Below are positions 1 through 12,245 of a stretch of 64,000 nt of DNA, piece by piece. Each line of letters begins with the position of its first letter. Position 1 is the first letter of the stretch. The stretch comes from Cycas panzhihuaensis (lineage: Eukaryota > Cycadophyta), in the NCBI GenBank assembly GCA_023213395.1, contig CM041465.1, positions 51,963,741 through 52,027,740 on the forward strand, in the 5' to 3' direction. Below the pieces are notes generated by a model. That model worked only from the letters and a program-made list of their open reading frames with translations, was not told where the DNA came from and ran no database searches. The position numbers were made by a program, and so were the translations under genes.

Positions 1-549
1 AGGACGACGGAGGAAGCGCAACTGGGCGGACACTGCGTCTCATTAACCATGGGATCCGGTATTCTCCGCTCACCCTTCATACTCCTTTTTCTCGCTCTTA
101 CGTTTCTTTACGCTTGCTTTGGTAGTTAGAGAAATATAAGAAAAGGAAAAGAAATAACTATTTCTTTTGTACTTGCTTTTTGCTTTACATTTGCTTTACG
201 TGCGCTTTCTTTGCTACACCACCGCACACTATAGTGTCTCGAGATTCTTTAATGACCCCCTTTAGCCGCTCTTGCATATATCTTACCGCGACACGTTTGG
301 TTGGTTACCCTTCGGCTTTCTCATTGCCTTGAGAAGTAGCGGCGTCAGTTTCCTTTTCCCCTTCCGCCATCCGGAAGGGTAGGAGGGTCTCGCCTTGCGG
401 CTACTGGAAGCAACCGGGCACCTTGCGATCCGTGCACGCTCCCGGCGCCGGACGTCCGCGAGGTATGATCCTCGTTCTTTAGCCTATTAGCCACGTGGTT
501 TTGTGTCCTTCCGCTAGGCGTTGGATCATTGCCCGTGGAGAGCGTTTCA
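1..549 (+). repeat. 5' LTR of element A (3' part only)
   Basis: This segment is repeated at 8136-8693 with few substitutions and small indels. The identity stops at the terminal CA at 548-549, where the primer binding site begins. Because the window starts inside the LTR, only about the last quarter of the roughly 2.36-kb repeat is visible. Confidence 0.9.
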
Positions 550-566
550 TGGCGACCATCTTGGGG
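550..566 (+). other. Primer binding site of element A, Arg-tRNA-like
   Basis: TGGCGACCATCTTGGGG directly follows the LTR end. Known plant Tat/Ogre elements use a site complementary to tRNA-Arg, beginning TGGCGAC and ending TGGGG. Here the first seven and last five bases fit that pattern and the middle differs. The equivalent sites in F (9777-9793) and B (18853-18869) support the placement. Confidence 0.7.
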
Positions 567-811
567 CGCCGAAGGGAGCTAGATCAGCTTCCCCTTCGTG
601 TTGGTGCTCTTGCCTTTAGTTAGACTCGCATTTTGTGTTTCGAGTTGGGCACCCCCCAACGGGGTTGCGATGCTTTCCTTCCTTTTCCTTTTCGCTTTTC
701 TAACAACGCCGCGGGCGTTGCATGCGACGTTCTGGCTGCTTGCGGGGTTTGCCGCCGTTGTTAGAAGACCAATCGTCGCGTTTCATTCCATCGTCGAGCC
801 CCGTTTCGGCA

Positions 812-2333
812 ATGGAAGGTTACCCGTCTGATTGGGCCTACCATGCCATGACTTCGGGAACTCATGAGTTCCCTTCGTCCGTTCCGGAATCCACCCGTGA
901 GGGCGAGGATTCCATCTATTACCCTGATGACCATTTCCACCCCGAAGATTTTGAGCCTTCCACTCATGCAGCGGAAGATCCGGCTACTCGTGAGACCCGC
1001 CACCCCACTGGCGAGCCTTACGAGGAGCGCCCTGAGGGGTCCCCTACCTTCGAAGTCCCTTCGACCTCGTATGGCTATGAGGATACCCCTCCCATCGACG
1101 CGGTCGAGGCGCTTGGCGAGTAGTTTCGAGCAGTTCGTCGCCAACCGCCTCCTAGATGGTTAACGGAGATGCTACGCAACGTGGCGACTTCCTCATCCAT
1201 GCCCACGTCATCTACGACGATTGATACGTCCGCCCGCGCACACACACGTCATATGCCGTGTCTACCCGCTCCTAAGGCGAGTGTTGCGTTTGTCGTTCTA
1301 GTCGTGGTCCCACTTCCTCGGGACCCGCGCGCAGCGCATCTTTCCCTCAACTCGGGGTTAGTATGCCTTGCTCAAACCAAACGCACGTGCCACCGCGACG
1401 TGGCGCAGCGTTCCCTAGTGAGCCTCGAGGCCCTCGCCGCCGCCGACCATGTGGGACCCGCTCCTCGTCGTCGAACCCGGTTGGTGGTCCTTCTCTTTAC
1501 GTGCCCCCAGGCTACACGTCACAACCTTGGGGGCAGGGCAAGGAAACCATCTCCTGTCATGGAGTGGACCCGTTGCACCCATATGGGGTCGCGCCACCTA
1601 CGGGTGGCCCATATGGGCAAAACCCGGTCCCTCATCCTCTGCTTCGGCGTCGGTAGCGACTCCTGCTGCGTCGGCCTGAGGAAGCGCCTCCTTTCCGAAC
1701 ATCTACCGCACCCCTTCCCACAAGGGGTGTTTCCTCAAGGAGGATGGGACCGACACCCCATCTGTTCCTTTGGACGATTCTTGATCCTTTAGCCTGTGCA
1801 AGGACTCGTCCTTTCGTGGACTATAGGTCGACGCCTCTGTCCGTTGAGGCGTTGAGGACTAACTTGCCGCCTCACCCTCCGAAGTCCCCAAATTTGACGG
1901 GACTTCGTCGCAAGACCCAACCGAACATGTGACTTTTCCATGGCGTGCATCGACTATTGGGCCTCGACCACATCTTGATGAAGCTCTTCCGCGATCCTTG
2001 CAGGCGGCGCCCTCAAGTGGTTCTACCGCCTTCACCGCCCATTCGATCTCCTCATTCCAAAGGCTAGTGGGCGAGTTCGTCAACTATTTTGATGTAGCGC
2101 CCATTCGAGGCAGAATGAAGGCGCTTTTGTCGCTCAAACAAGGCCACGATGAGATGAACCGTGACTTTGTGCGACGCTTTCACGACCTCCTTCACTCCAC
2201 CAAGGCCACATTGCCTGAGGAGTTGAAGAGGATCTCTTTGTCAATGCACTTCGCCCCGAAGTGCATGTGGAAGTCCTCAAGATGGGGGCAACCACGTGTG
2301 ACTCTGCCATCTCGAGGTGTTTAGCTTTGGAGG
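812..2333 (+). pseudogene. gag: gag of Tat element A, broken by frameshifts
   Basis: The likely start is the ATG at 812 (MEGYPSDW), which opens an acidic N-terminal region read to a stop at about 1121. A proline-rich section follows in another frame near 1363-1656 (motifs PYGVAPP and GGPYGQ). The capsid-like retrotransposon gag domain lies at about 1880-2320: GGALKWFYRL at roughly 2007-2037 is in one frame, while SFQRLVGEFVNYF and LLSLKQ..DFVRRFH at about 2053-2190 are in another. At least three frame changes are therefore needed to read the protein. The capsid domain packages element RNA in the cytoplasm. No CCHC zinc knuckle was seen. Confidence 0.75.
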
Positions 2334-2574
2334 CTATTGAGATCCAGGCGGGACTCAAGAAACCTCCCAAGCCCTCGCAACGTCATGGCGCCTCCTCCAG
2401 CGAAGGAGACCACACCTTCGCAGCCCGCTAGGACCACCTCTCACCCGACTGAGAGGACCTTAGATCCTCTTACCTCTGCTATTCGCTCATTTGAGCGAAC
2501 GATGAGGGAGCTAAAACTCCAACCTCCTTCGTCACCTACCTCCCATAGACACATTCGGCCAGACTTCTCGTGCG

Positions 2575-4072
2575 ATGCCCCCCAAAGGGGGTAACACCCA
2601 GTCTTCTCAAGCAAGGAGGACCGATCCTCCCCTTGAGAAGAGTTGGTGTTCCATCCGCGAGTGTTTCCATGACGATGCGCGTTGGGCACAGCACCCACGC
2701 GACTCGTCCCCTAGGCGAGCATCGAGGCCTAATCTCGATCAGCCCATTTATAGAGACCCGTTCCCCAAACATGGGGAACGTGGTCGCGATGTTCAGCAAA
2801 GATACAGTCAGAATCGGGATAGATCTCCCGATCCTCGCCCTTCGCATGGTAGAGGGAAGGGTGTGCGAAGGTCACCTTCCCCTTCGCGCTCCCCTAACCG
2901 CCGTGCTCCATCACCTTCGCAGTCCCGCTATAAGGGAAAGAAGGTTGTCCAATTGCTTGAGACCACTCCGTTATATGCCTTAACCCGGTCCCAAGCTGCT
3001 AAAGAAGCGATAGGTGCCTCTTCATCCACATCTCACCTTGATCCTCTTCCAGAAGCCGTTCCTCCGGAGATTCCTGCGCTTCCCAAGACTATTCCCGTCC
3101 GCCCCGGTCGATTCGACTTTAGGAGAGCGCTTACCCAACCCACAGGGAAGGGTAAACCCTTTTCTATCGTTGACGAGCTCTACACCGTCGCCGCGGGAAT
3201 GTCCTTGATGGACGTCTTGAGAAGCTGCCCTGAGCAACGTGCTCTTCTTCTCGAAGCTCTTGGCCAACAAGACGCTTCCATCCATGCGATAGGTGCTACC
3301 TCCCATGGGCCACCTGTCATCTCATTTGATCCCAGAGATCTCCCATCTCCCAGCAAGCGGGAGAAGCTTTTGCATTACCCGTTCGTCATTACCATTGACA
3401 CTCCTGATTGTATCGTAAAGAGGACCATTGTAGATAATGGCTCCTCGGTTAACGCTATGCCTGTGCGTATGCTCAAGGAGCTAGGCATAGTAGCTCTTGA
3501 GTCTGTCCCTTGGAAATGCCAAGGGTATGATGGGGCGAGAAGTCCCTCCGGGGCGATCACCTTATCCCTCACCTTAGGAGGGAAAACCGTTTCTGTCGAG
3601 ATTCTTTGTACTCGACGTCGATGTGGAGTACAACCTCTTGTTGGGCCGACCATGGCTCGACCAGATGGGAGCAGTCTGCTCCACTCAGTGGGGGCAACTT
3701 AAATTTGTCCATGAGGGACAAGTTAAAGTTGTCGCCCGTGAGCCAATGCCGTCTCACACCTCTCATCCAGCCTGCCAGGCTATTTTCGATGATGAAGATA
3801 GTGATCCTGAGGAGGTTACCCCTTCCGTGGGACCTTTGTTTCAGGAGACCGACCTTCATCAGTCGAGCCCTATGCCACATCATGAGCCAAACCTAGTTAG
3901 GTTTGCCCCTATTGGCGTAGGTGGTTACGGTTACTTAGCCGCCATGAGTGACTCTGATTCGGATAGCGAGGGTTATGGGCCCTCTCCTCGACGTGTCACC
4001 CTGGTTTCGCGAGCACTTAGGGGAATATCTCGATCAGATATTCTCGCTCTTCCTCATTCTACAGTGGCTTGA
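2575..4072 (+). pseudogene. pro: gag C-terminal region and retropepsin (PR) of Tat element A, one frameshift
   Basis: A 375-codon frame (2575-3702) begins with a basic Ser/Arg-rich section, then reaches an aspartic protease. The active site D-N-G-S-S lies at 3433-3447; DNGS is usual in Tat proteases in place of DTGS. A one-base shift at about 3602 moves the rest into the frame of 3623-4072, where YNLLLGRPWL, the second protease signature, is read at about 3626-3655. The end is acidic (DSDSDSEGYGP). A retropepsin would cleave the Gag-Pol polyprotein inside the particle. The frame then stops, and the RT expected next is absent. The first ATG is used here only as the visible ORF start; the true protein was probably continuous with gag. 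Confidence 0.8.
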
Positions 4073-4400
4073 GCCCTTTGGTCCTAAACCAGCCATTTAT
4101 TTTACCTTCTCGACCTCCCCGAGCGGTTTCACGTAGGCGCCCACGTCGACGAGCCACTCGTAGAGGCACTTCTTCTTCACGCTCTAGATCCTTACCTCAG
4201 ACTAGAGCCACTCTTACTCGGATGCAACCTTGCCACGCGATCCATCGCGTGCCAGGTCCGTTGCACTCATCTGATTCCGACCATAGTAAGTTTACTAGTA
4301 GGCCTAGCGATACTGGCCCTACTCTTCGTCACCTATCTCCTACCCTGCGTGTGACTACCCCTACCTTTATGGGGTCTAGGCACACCTCTTCCTCTCCTCG
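4073..4400 (+). other. PR-RT linker remnant of element A
   Basis: An open frame of about 116 codons reads a Pro/Arg/Ser-rich peptide (RRRPRRRATRRG) with no recognised domain. It lies where the long linker between protease and RT would be in an intact Tat element. Its end runs into the first satellite monomer. I treat it as leftover pol linker rather than a separate gene. Confidence 0.45.
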
Positions 4401-5334
4401 TGCTCCGAAACGAGCCTAAACTACCATTTTAAATTGTTCCCATTCCTCCCAACCACGGGTGGAATGGCAATTTAAGATGGATTCTTGCTCCGAAACGAGC
4501 CTAAACTACCATTTTAAATTGTTCCCATTCCTCCCAACCACGGGTGGAATGGCAATTTAAGATGGATTCTTGCTCAAAGCGAGCCTAAACTACCATTTTA
4601 AATTGTTCCCATTCCTCCCAACCACGGGTGGAATGGCAATTTAAGATGGATTTTTCTTCAAACGAGCCTAAACTATCATTTTAAATTGTTCCCATTCCTC
4701 CCAACCACGGGTGGAATGGCAATTTAAGATGGATTCTTGCTCCGAAACGAGCCTAAACTACCATCTCAAATTGTTCTCATTCTTCCCAACCATGGGTTGA
4801 ATGGCAATTTAAGATGGATCCGTGCTCCGAAACGAGCCTAAACTACCATTTTAAATTGTTCCCATTCCTCCCAACCACGGGTGGAATGGCAGTTTAAGAT
4901 GGATTCTTGCTCCGAAACGAGCCTAAACTACCATTTTAAATTGTTCCCATTCCTCCCAACCACGGGTGGAATGGCAATTTAAGATGGATTCTTCTCAAAC
5001 GAGCCTAAACTACCATCTCAAATTGTTCTCATTCTTCCCAACCATGGGTTGCATGGCAATTTAAGATGGATCCGTGCACCGAAACGAGCCTAAACTACCA
5101 TTTTAAATTGTTCCCATTCCTCCCAACCATGGGTGGAATGGCAATTTGAGATGGATTCTTGCTCCGAAACGAGCCTAAACTACCATTTTAAATTGTTCCC
5201 ATTCCTCCCAACCACGGGTGGAATGGCAATTTGAGATGGATTCTTGCTCCGAAACGAGCCTAAACTACCATTTTAAATTGCTCCCATTCCTCCTAACTAC
5301 GGGTTGAATGGCAATTTAAGGTGGATTTTTCTTC
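4401..5334 (+). repeat. 85-bp satellite array, 11 monomers, in the 3' region of element A
   Basis: The anchor GCCTAAACTAC recurs at 4414, 4499, 4583, 4666, 4751, 4836, 4921, 5003, 5088, 5173 and 5258, giving periods of 82-85 bp. Each monomer folds on itself: CCATTTTAAATTG pairs with CAATTTAAGATGG, and the inner CCATTCC pairs with GGAATGG around a loop of about 14 bases. Monomers are nearly identical except units 5 and 8, which share changes such as CCATCTCAAATTG, and this suggests duplication of a two- or three-unit block. Tandem repeats in the 3' untranslated region are known for Tat/Ogre elements. Confidence 0.95.
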
Positions 5335-6332
5335 AGTTTCGCTTCCAGTTCCTCCTGCGGAACCCGCGTTCCCATGAGCTCTTGGGAACCTTTGTCTTCC
5401 TATTTTGGGCATTCCCCAAATTAGGACGACGCTGTGGAGTATCGTTACTCCCCCTTTTCATGCTTGTCGTTTCCTTTGCACATTCCGCTATGCTCCCTCG
5501 TGGACATGTATGTCGCCCCATCCTCTAACCTCACACCTCTCGATCGCCTCTACTCACGGTGGATGTGTGTGCTCCTGTTAGACATATGGCCATACATGGA
5601 AGGAAACACCTGCATACTTTCAATAAGATATCTACAACAAAAAAATCTACATATCTACACATTTGCATTTCTAAAACAAACAAATATTTACAGCATATTT
5701 ACAACATATGAAAATATTCATTTACAAAATAAATCATACATGCTACCTCTATCATACATGATACACACCACTTCATGTGGAGGCTTGTCTGGCCAGCCCG
5801 TGCCCAAGTCTCGGTTCTTTGTCGATTAGATATGTTTGCCACTGTTCTTTCGGATGCCCCGCTACTTCATATTGCACCTTGGTAGCGGGGGCATCCCGTT
5901 CTTCTTGCTTACTTCACTCTCCGCTCGCTGTTTAGGCGTGGCGGCCCCTACGTTGTCCTCGTCTGTCGCCCCTTGTCCACGCGTTCGCCACGACACTTGC
6001 CCGCACCCTTGGACCACGTCTTTGCTCTTTATTGTTTATATATATATGCATGTGCTACTCATGTTTCTTGGTTGTGACATTCGCCATCACATTACGCCCG
6101 GCGGTGAGGCTCTGCGCCATAGGCGGTGTTCCCGCCATCGGAATGGACTCGGACGCATCGACAGGTTTGTGCGGTATATGTTCTTACTTTGCTTACTTAT
6201 GATCGCCGCAAATTGGGAATGGTTTGATTGACATGTGCCTGTCCATATGCACCTGTTCGATTGCTTATTCATTATGCATGTGCCTAACGGCACCTTTTAG
6301 CCTATGACGACTCACAGCGGGGGCATTCATCG
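5335..6332 (+). other. 3' untranslated region and polypurine tract of element A
   Basis: No supported coding sequence is present. From about 5770 to 6332 the sequence matches the reverse complement of 59708-60260 in element D, which there lies between the archaeal RNase H stop and the LTR. This identifies it as the Tat 3' UTR. GCGGGGGCATTC (6318-6329) is the probable polypurine tract; a similar G-run at 5884-5891 is shared with D. Confidence 0.7.
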
Positions 6333-8693
6333 TGAATCGACACCCCGTATGGCGTACAACCACCCACGACGTCTCCATGGTCTCTCAGGATGCTCCTGCC
6401 AGCTCGTTTGTCCTTATTGCCACGTGCCACTTATGTTGCAAACCCTTCCTAAGCCTGGTTTAACCCTTAGTTAGGGCTCTTTGCACCATTTTGAGTACTT
6501 GCCCACTGCCTGGGCCTTCCCCCAGTTGATTTAATTCATGCTCAGCCCTTGTTCTTACCTTAAAAAGCTGATTTTTATGACTTTTAGGTTGCATTTTTAT
6601 CTTTTTTCAAATTTGTCATTTGCAAACTTAGCGGTACCACAAAGTTGCAATGGCCAGCGCGCATCATGCAGAACTTAGCTGCATGCCAAGTTTGCCGCAG
6701 ACGATCGCTTAAAATTTGTAAGAAACACGCGACGATGGCGCGATTTTCATGAATCGCCGTGGCTCCCAACAGTTGGAGGCGCCCGAGGCCCCCCAACGTT
6801 CACTTGCTTCACTCAAGACATAAAAACTCTTTTTTCACTCATTTGCCTCATTATGATGATTATTGAATGAATTTTTCTACTCTCTACTTCACTCTCCTCT
6901 CAAGTTTTCTTCACAAAAGACAAGACAAACGAACAAGAACAAGAGACACCTTTCAACAGCTGTGGGACGGAGGCACCAAGGGCTGCTATTGCTGGAGATA
7001 CAGGGCCATTGCTGCCCCCTACGGAGCTCCAATACAAGCACTCTTCCTCCTCACACATATTGAAGGCCTCCAAGAGGATTTTGCACCAAGAAAACCATTG
7101 CGAGGAACCATTTCCATCTCACTTTCTTGCATGAGGCTCCACCACTCCTCTCTCTTGCAAGAGACATGCTACATTGCTTCATAGGCATCTCTTGGACCGC
7201 TGCTCCAAGTTGCCAAGTGCTCACATGCACTCCTCCTTCATCATTTGAGGTATTTGGTGTCACTTCTTTGGTGTTTTTGCTTATTTTTTTGTATTATTTC
7301 ACTTGCAACTCTTTGCTTCTTTTTATGTATGCACTTTCTTGGTTTCCCCTTAGCCGGTTGATGCAAGGAACCATAGTATTTGTGGCTTATTAGAGTGTCA
7401 CCCGAGGATAGGCTTAGTTTCCCATTCTTTTCTTCCACTCACCCTTCTTCTCCCATCCTTCTCTTCGCCATTTCTTGGGCAAACCGCATAAAGGGTTACA
7501 CGAGGGTTTGAGGGAGATTAGGCGGGGTTCCGTCCCCCATTGCCGCCCTACTCCCAAGGGTTCCGTCCCTTTCCTCTCCCCTTTATTTCCGCTTTTGCTT
7601 AAGAAGTAGGGCTAGAGAGGCTTTGAGAATCGGTTGAGTGTTTACCTTGGCATATGCTACCCGTTGCTCCATGATCTTTTGTCGCATGCTAGCATCGCTT
7701 CCCTTACATCCTGTGGAGACCTCTCGTGGGTGAGTTAGCCATCCCGAGGCTATACTCAACCTCATTTGGGGTGCGTTGTGGTATGTGACCTTGGCATGCT
7801 TATCGTGTGACTTTGCTTCTTTCATTGCATGTTAGCATTTAGCCATATCTTTTAAACTTAGTTCGCTTTACTTGCAACATATATACATATATCTTTTGGC
7901 ATCTCGTAGCCTCTCTTTCGAGAGGAAGGTATTCCGCTTATTTGCTTGCAGGAGGCGTTCGGGACGAGGGCGCATAAGGTCGACCCACCTGGTCGACACT
8001 TGCTTGGCACGCTTTTCCCTTTGTGTATACCGTTTGAGCTTTATTTTCTGTCATTTCAGTTTAGCTAGTACTTATTTGCTTTCGGGGAGGTAAGTGATCC
8101 CCCATCACCGCTTGCAACCGACGTCGCATGCGAAGAGGACGACGGGAGGAAGCGCAGGTGACGGACACTGCGTCTCGGCCCAACCCGGATCGGTATTCTC
8201 CGCTCACCCTTCATACTCCTTTTTCTCGCTCTTACGTTTCTTTACGCTTGCTTTGGTAGTTAGAGAAATATAAGAAAAAGGAAAAGAAATAACTATTTAT
8301 TTTGTACTTGCTTTTTGCTTTACATTTGCTTTACGTGCGCTTTCTTTGCTACACCCTGCACACTATAGTGTCTGAGATTCTTTGACCGACCCCCCTTTAG
8401 CCGCTCTTGCATATATCTTACCTGCGACACGTTTGGTTGGTTACCCCTTCGCCGCTTTCTCATTGCCTTGAGAAGTAGCGGCGTTTCCTTTTCCCCTTCC
8501 CGGCCATCCGAAGGGTAGGAGGGTCTCGCCTTGCACGGCTACCTGGAAGCAACCAGGCACCTTGCAGTCCCGTACCCGCGCTCCGGCGCACGGACGTCCC
8601 GCGAGGTATGATCCTCGTTCTTTAGCCTATTAGCCCTGTGGTTTTGTGTCCTTCCCGCTAGGCGTTGGATCATTGCCCCGTGGAGAGCGTTTC
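6333..8693 (+). repeat. 3' LTR of element A (about 2.36 kb)
   Basis: The end at 8693 is fixed by the match to 1-549. The start is inferred from the G-rich tract just upstream and from TGAATCG, which mirrors the inverse of the LTR end (TGAAACG). The homologous LTR of D (57372-59707) has nearly the same length, 2.34 kb. The LTR carries a GGTACC-type motif cluster near 6630. ORFs of 60-105 codons inside it show no known domain and are not annotated. Confidence 0.7.
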
Positions 8694-9776
8694 AACCACC
8701 AAGTTATTTTTAAGTATAAGGTATTGAGGGAAGCTTAGATTGAAGGTGTAAAAATGGTTGGGTTATGGAGTAGATCTAAAAATATGTGAAGAGGAGGCGA
8801 GAATAGAAATCCTCAAAGCTTGTGATTGACTTACCAAAGTATGAGGATAAGTGAAATATGTGTGAGAAACATGTTGCAAAGAGGGAATCATGTTAGATGC
8901 TCTTAGAGATGGCCAGTGAGGTCTAATTCCTTGAGACCAAATGGTGTGTGATGTATAAGGGGGTAATTAAGTGGTAGAGGAGACGAGATAGGAAGAGGCA
9001 ATCCTAGTGGAATAAGAATGAATTAGTCATAAACTAGGTGAAGTCATAACCACTTGACTAGAAGTAGATACATGCATAACACTAGGGTTACCATGGGCAA
9101 CAATAGTAATAGTACCTCCATGGGTAGGAGGTATGGAATGAGGTGAGTGAATCCAAACTTGTTGTCTAGGAGGAGATTGATAAGGCTACGAATGAGTTGA
9201 TTTATAGTTGTCAACTTCCTCTAAAGATGGGAAATAGGATTGTGATGTAGGTCTTGGTGAAGGAGGATGAGAAGTATGAGGAGACCAAATGGCATCAGGT
9301 AGGGGCTCTACCTCTATTGACTCATAATCTTTACCTAAGGGATCAATTTAAATATTTTATGATAGGGAAGTCATGGTATGAGTTTCCAAGTAGAATGGGT
9401 CATGATAACTAGGCATGCATAGTGGAGTAGGGATCCCAGTGAGAATTGGCTCAAGAAAAGATGAATGTGGTTGACTAGAAAGTAGTTCTTCTTATGCAAA
9501 AGAAGGATCTACAAAAAAAGAATTGCTGAGGTATTGAGACGATTCAAGGTATCCTTGTTTCTCTGGTATGTTATACAATTGGGTTGAATCTTCAGAAGGA
9601 TAGACATAAGTGTTATGTGCTTGAAATTTGAAAGATTCAATGTAGGATGATGAAACTTCTTTGATAAATTAAGAAGGGCAAACTTGAGGATCAGACGGAA
9701 GGCCTTGGATCCTCAAGGAGTTCCTAGGAGTAGGTGTTGTGGTTTTTATTGCTTTAAAAGAAAATAAACAATAGAT
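8694..9776 (-). pseudogene. gag: gag 5' region of inverted Tat element F
   Basis: Read on the minus strand, this matches the plus-strand leader and gag N-terminal region of element B (18870-19433 and 25451-26020) over its whole length, for instance at the shared GATCTACTCCATA. Stops occur in all frames. The sequence is cut at 8693 by element A, so the rest of F lies to the left of the window or was lost. Confidence 0.7.
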
Positions 9777-9793
9777 CCCCAATGCAGTCGCTA
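9777..9793 (-). other. Primer binding site of Tat element F
   Basis: On the minus strand it reads TAGCGACTGCATTGGGG. It is closer than the site of A to the plant tRNA-Arg complement and sits at the boundary between leader and LTR defined by alignment with B. Confidence 0.65.
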
Positions 9794-10246
9794 GAAAGAT
9801 GGCTGGGTTCTTGGGAGGACCTAAACTAGATATCTCTCATTTGTTAAGGTATCACCTTTGCCTCAATTAAAAGTGAGAGATATTAAGTTCAAGTAGTCCT
9901 AAGGGACTACCTTTATCTAACTCCTAAGAAGGAGTCTTTGCCTAGTTATTCCATCTAATAAGGTGTAAATATAAAATGTGGCGAATGGTATGGATATGAA
10001 AGGGGGGTAGTAGAATCTATTAACCTACAAAACTGGGCAAAGGAGTTCTTGATTTGGAGCTACACTAATAATATTTTTAATGTCCTTCCTAGAGACTCCT
10101 TTCAAATAATTTTTTCAACCTTTCAGATTCTACTAGAATGTAAGAAAGGGTAAGCAAATGTAAAAAAGTTGTTCTTTTATTTTCCTCCTTTTTCTTATTT
10201 CCTTTCTTTGTTTGTTTCTGCTTTGTTTTGATTCTTCTTCTTTTGG

Positions 10247-10277
<31 letters not shown>

Positions 10278-12245
10278 GTTATGCTAAAAAAACCAAAATA
10301 AGATACATCAAAAGTCCTACTTTACTTTCAATCAAGAAACAAAGAAAAGTTACAACTAGATGCACGTAAAATTTTTATGTCTTTTTTCATTTTCTTTAAA
10401 GAAAATAAAAGATGCAAATGCAAATATGAAATTATCTTCCTACATGCAATATATGCACCTTACAATGAATGGAAAGATATTTTCAAGAGATGCACTCCAC
10501 ACAATATGCTTGTTTATGCAAACTTTCCAAAGAAATCAATGACATGTAATGCTATTTGAAGGAAATTACTTTACATGCATGTAACTAATTCTTTGAAAGA
10601 GATGATATATGCTGCAAAAAAAAAAAAAGGAGATTTGAAGAAGATGTTACTACCACTTTTAATGATTTTTTAGATTTATGAGACTACATACAATCAATAA
10701 ATCTGAACCACAAATTCCAAACAAGAAACTAATTTCAAAGACTCTATCATAGTTGGAGTAAGAGAGACTCCAAAAGGATCCTTGAGTCTTTAATAAACTA
10801 AAAAAATCAAACATATATTTACCATTTAATATTTTTAATTTTTATTTTGAAGAGAAAAAAGGTAAACTTATGAGTGAAAAAATAAACAAACCATAGGACT
10901 ATGAAATTACAACTTCTTTCTTATTGTAAATAAACACCTCAAAATGACAATTTTTCTTCTAACTAATCAATGTTTCCTAATACTTTCCCTTAAAACAAGC
11001 CAAGGGAGAAAACCAACCAAGCAAAAAGGCTAAACCATAGCCAAATAATCCCAAAAAGGGAGGTAAATTATTTAAAATAAAGGTTGTTATAGAAGAATAG
11101 GAAGGGATAACTAGATGAGTGGTGGAGAGATGATTATGCCCCACCCTAGTCTAACCCTTAAGGAACCCCACAAAGAGCTAACCTTTTAGCAAGTATTTCA
11201 AAGCCTAAAATAAGCACAAGATTGATGCAATAATCAACTGAAGAAAAAAGTAATTTCTAAGTAAGAACCACCTTCAAAACACTGTGAAATGAACTAAAAA
11301 CTAAAATAGAAAAGACCTTACCAAATTGGAAGAAGTTTGAAGCATGAAGCCTTGATAAAAGTCTATAAAATTAGAGTTTGAATTATCAACACTCAAATAT
11401 CAACAAGTCATAAAGTCACAACATCAAAAATATTCTATGATTTCACCCATAAGTCTCTTCAAAAATTAAGTTTTAGCCACAATAATAGCAATCTTCAAAA
11501 TCTCCAAGAAAACTCAAAAAATCCACACCAACTTTAGCAAAATCACTATTAACTCCTCTATAATGAATTACAAAACCCTCGACATCATTCCTAGGCATCA
11601 AAGAGATCAAATCCCACCAAATCTAGGCAGCAACATATAAAATTCGGGCACATTGGCCAAGTTTTGCATGCATGACAGTAAAAAATGTGACTAGTGACAA
11701 TTTTATACCTACCAAAAATGTGACTTTACACTAAAAATGTGACTAGTTATGTTTTTGGCAATACCAAAAATGTGATAAGTGTGGAAATAAAATTTATTTT
11801 TTTAAAAAGTCAAATTTTAATATAAAAGAAAAATTAAAACATAAATGACTCTATAAATAAATAAATAGGCCTAGAACAATGTGAAGGTACTAAATACAAA
11901 CCCAAAAAATGATAGGAAATGACCAAGTTGGGTGAAATCAAGGATAAAAAATGGAAAAATAAAAGTTTTAAAGGAAGTATTAAGTAAAATTGATCATGAA
12001 GAAAAAATTTAAGTGCCATAGTCTCAGTCATCAACAGATGATAGTAAAAACATAAGTCGTGTCATCATTCATCATAAATCATTAAATTAAATTCATGCAT
12101 TCTTTCATCAAAACATGGCCTAATTCATAGTCAACAAATACATCTTTCAATTTTTCATGAAACCATATAACAAGTATGTCAAAATCTTGTAACTACAAAC
12201 TAAATATCAATCAAGGGCTAGGTTTTAGTGAAATAGGCGATAGTG
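9794..12245 (-). repeat. 5' LTR of Tat element F (old, AT-rich)
   Basis: The reverse complement aligns with 16555-18852 (LTR of B) along its length: shared blocks include GACTCCTTCTTAGGAGTT, GCTAAAAGGTTAGC and the CATGCATGCAAA region. The outer boundary near 12245 is where that similarity fades and is approximate. A run of about 29 T lies at 10250-10277. Small ORFs here (10360-10559, 11834-12034) are chance frames. Confidence 0.65.
11681..11777 (-). repeat. Cluster of four AAAAATGTGA motifs in the LTR of F
   Basis: On the plus strand AAAAATGTGA occurs at 11681, 11714, 11733 and 11766. The LTR of B has diverged versions near 16989, 17040 and 17072. In A and D the same LTR position has a different motif, built on GGTACC. 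Confidence 0.75.

Larger units (their letters stand above)
1..8693 (+). mobile_element. Tat-lineage Ty3/gypsy element A, lacking most of pol (left end outside window)
   Basis: The element is bounded by direct repeats: positions 1-549 match 8136-8693 almost base for base, and both end in GAGCGTTTCA. A primer binding site follows the left copy. Inside, in order, are a frameshifted gag, a retropepsin, a short Arg/Ser-rich remnant, an 85-bp satellite and a non-coding 3' region. No reverse transcriptase, RNase H or integrase is found between the protease and the 3' LTR, so this copy could not move on its own. It is GC-rich and retains many CpG sites compared with the older Tat copies in the window. 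It interrupts the gag of an inverted Tat copy that resumes at 8694. Assignment to Tat rests on the PR type, the Arg-like primer site and homology with D, B and C, which carry an archaeal-type RNase H. Confidence 0.85.

Noticed and set aside
1169-1792. 207-codon ORF in element A, the longest in its area
   Set aside because: It is in a different frame from the gag motifs and shows no domain. The gag signal shifts between other frames here.
4401-5334. Regularly spaced repeats resembling a CRISPR array
   Set aside because: The whole 85-bp unit repeats, with no unique spacers, and it lies in a plant retrotransposon 3' UTR.
10240-10280. Poly-T run as the tail of a retroposed gene or LINE
   Set aside because: It lies inside the F LTR with no retroposon body or target duplication beside it; a simple homopolymer is sufficient.
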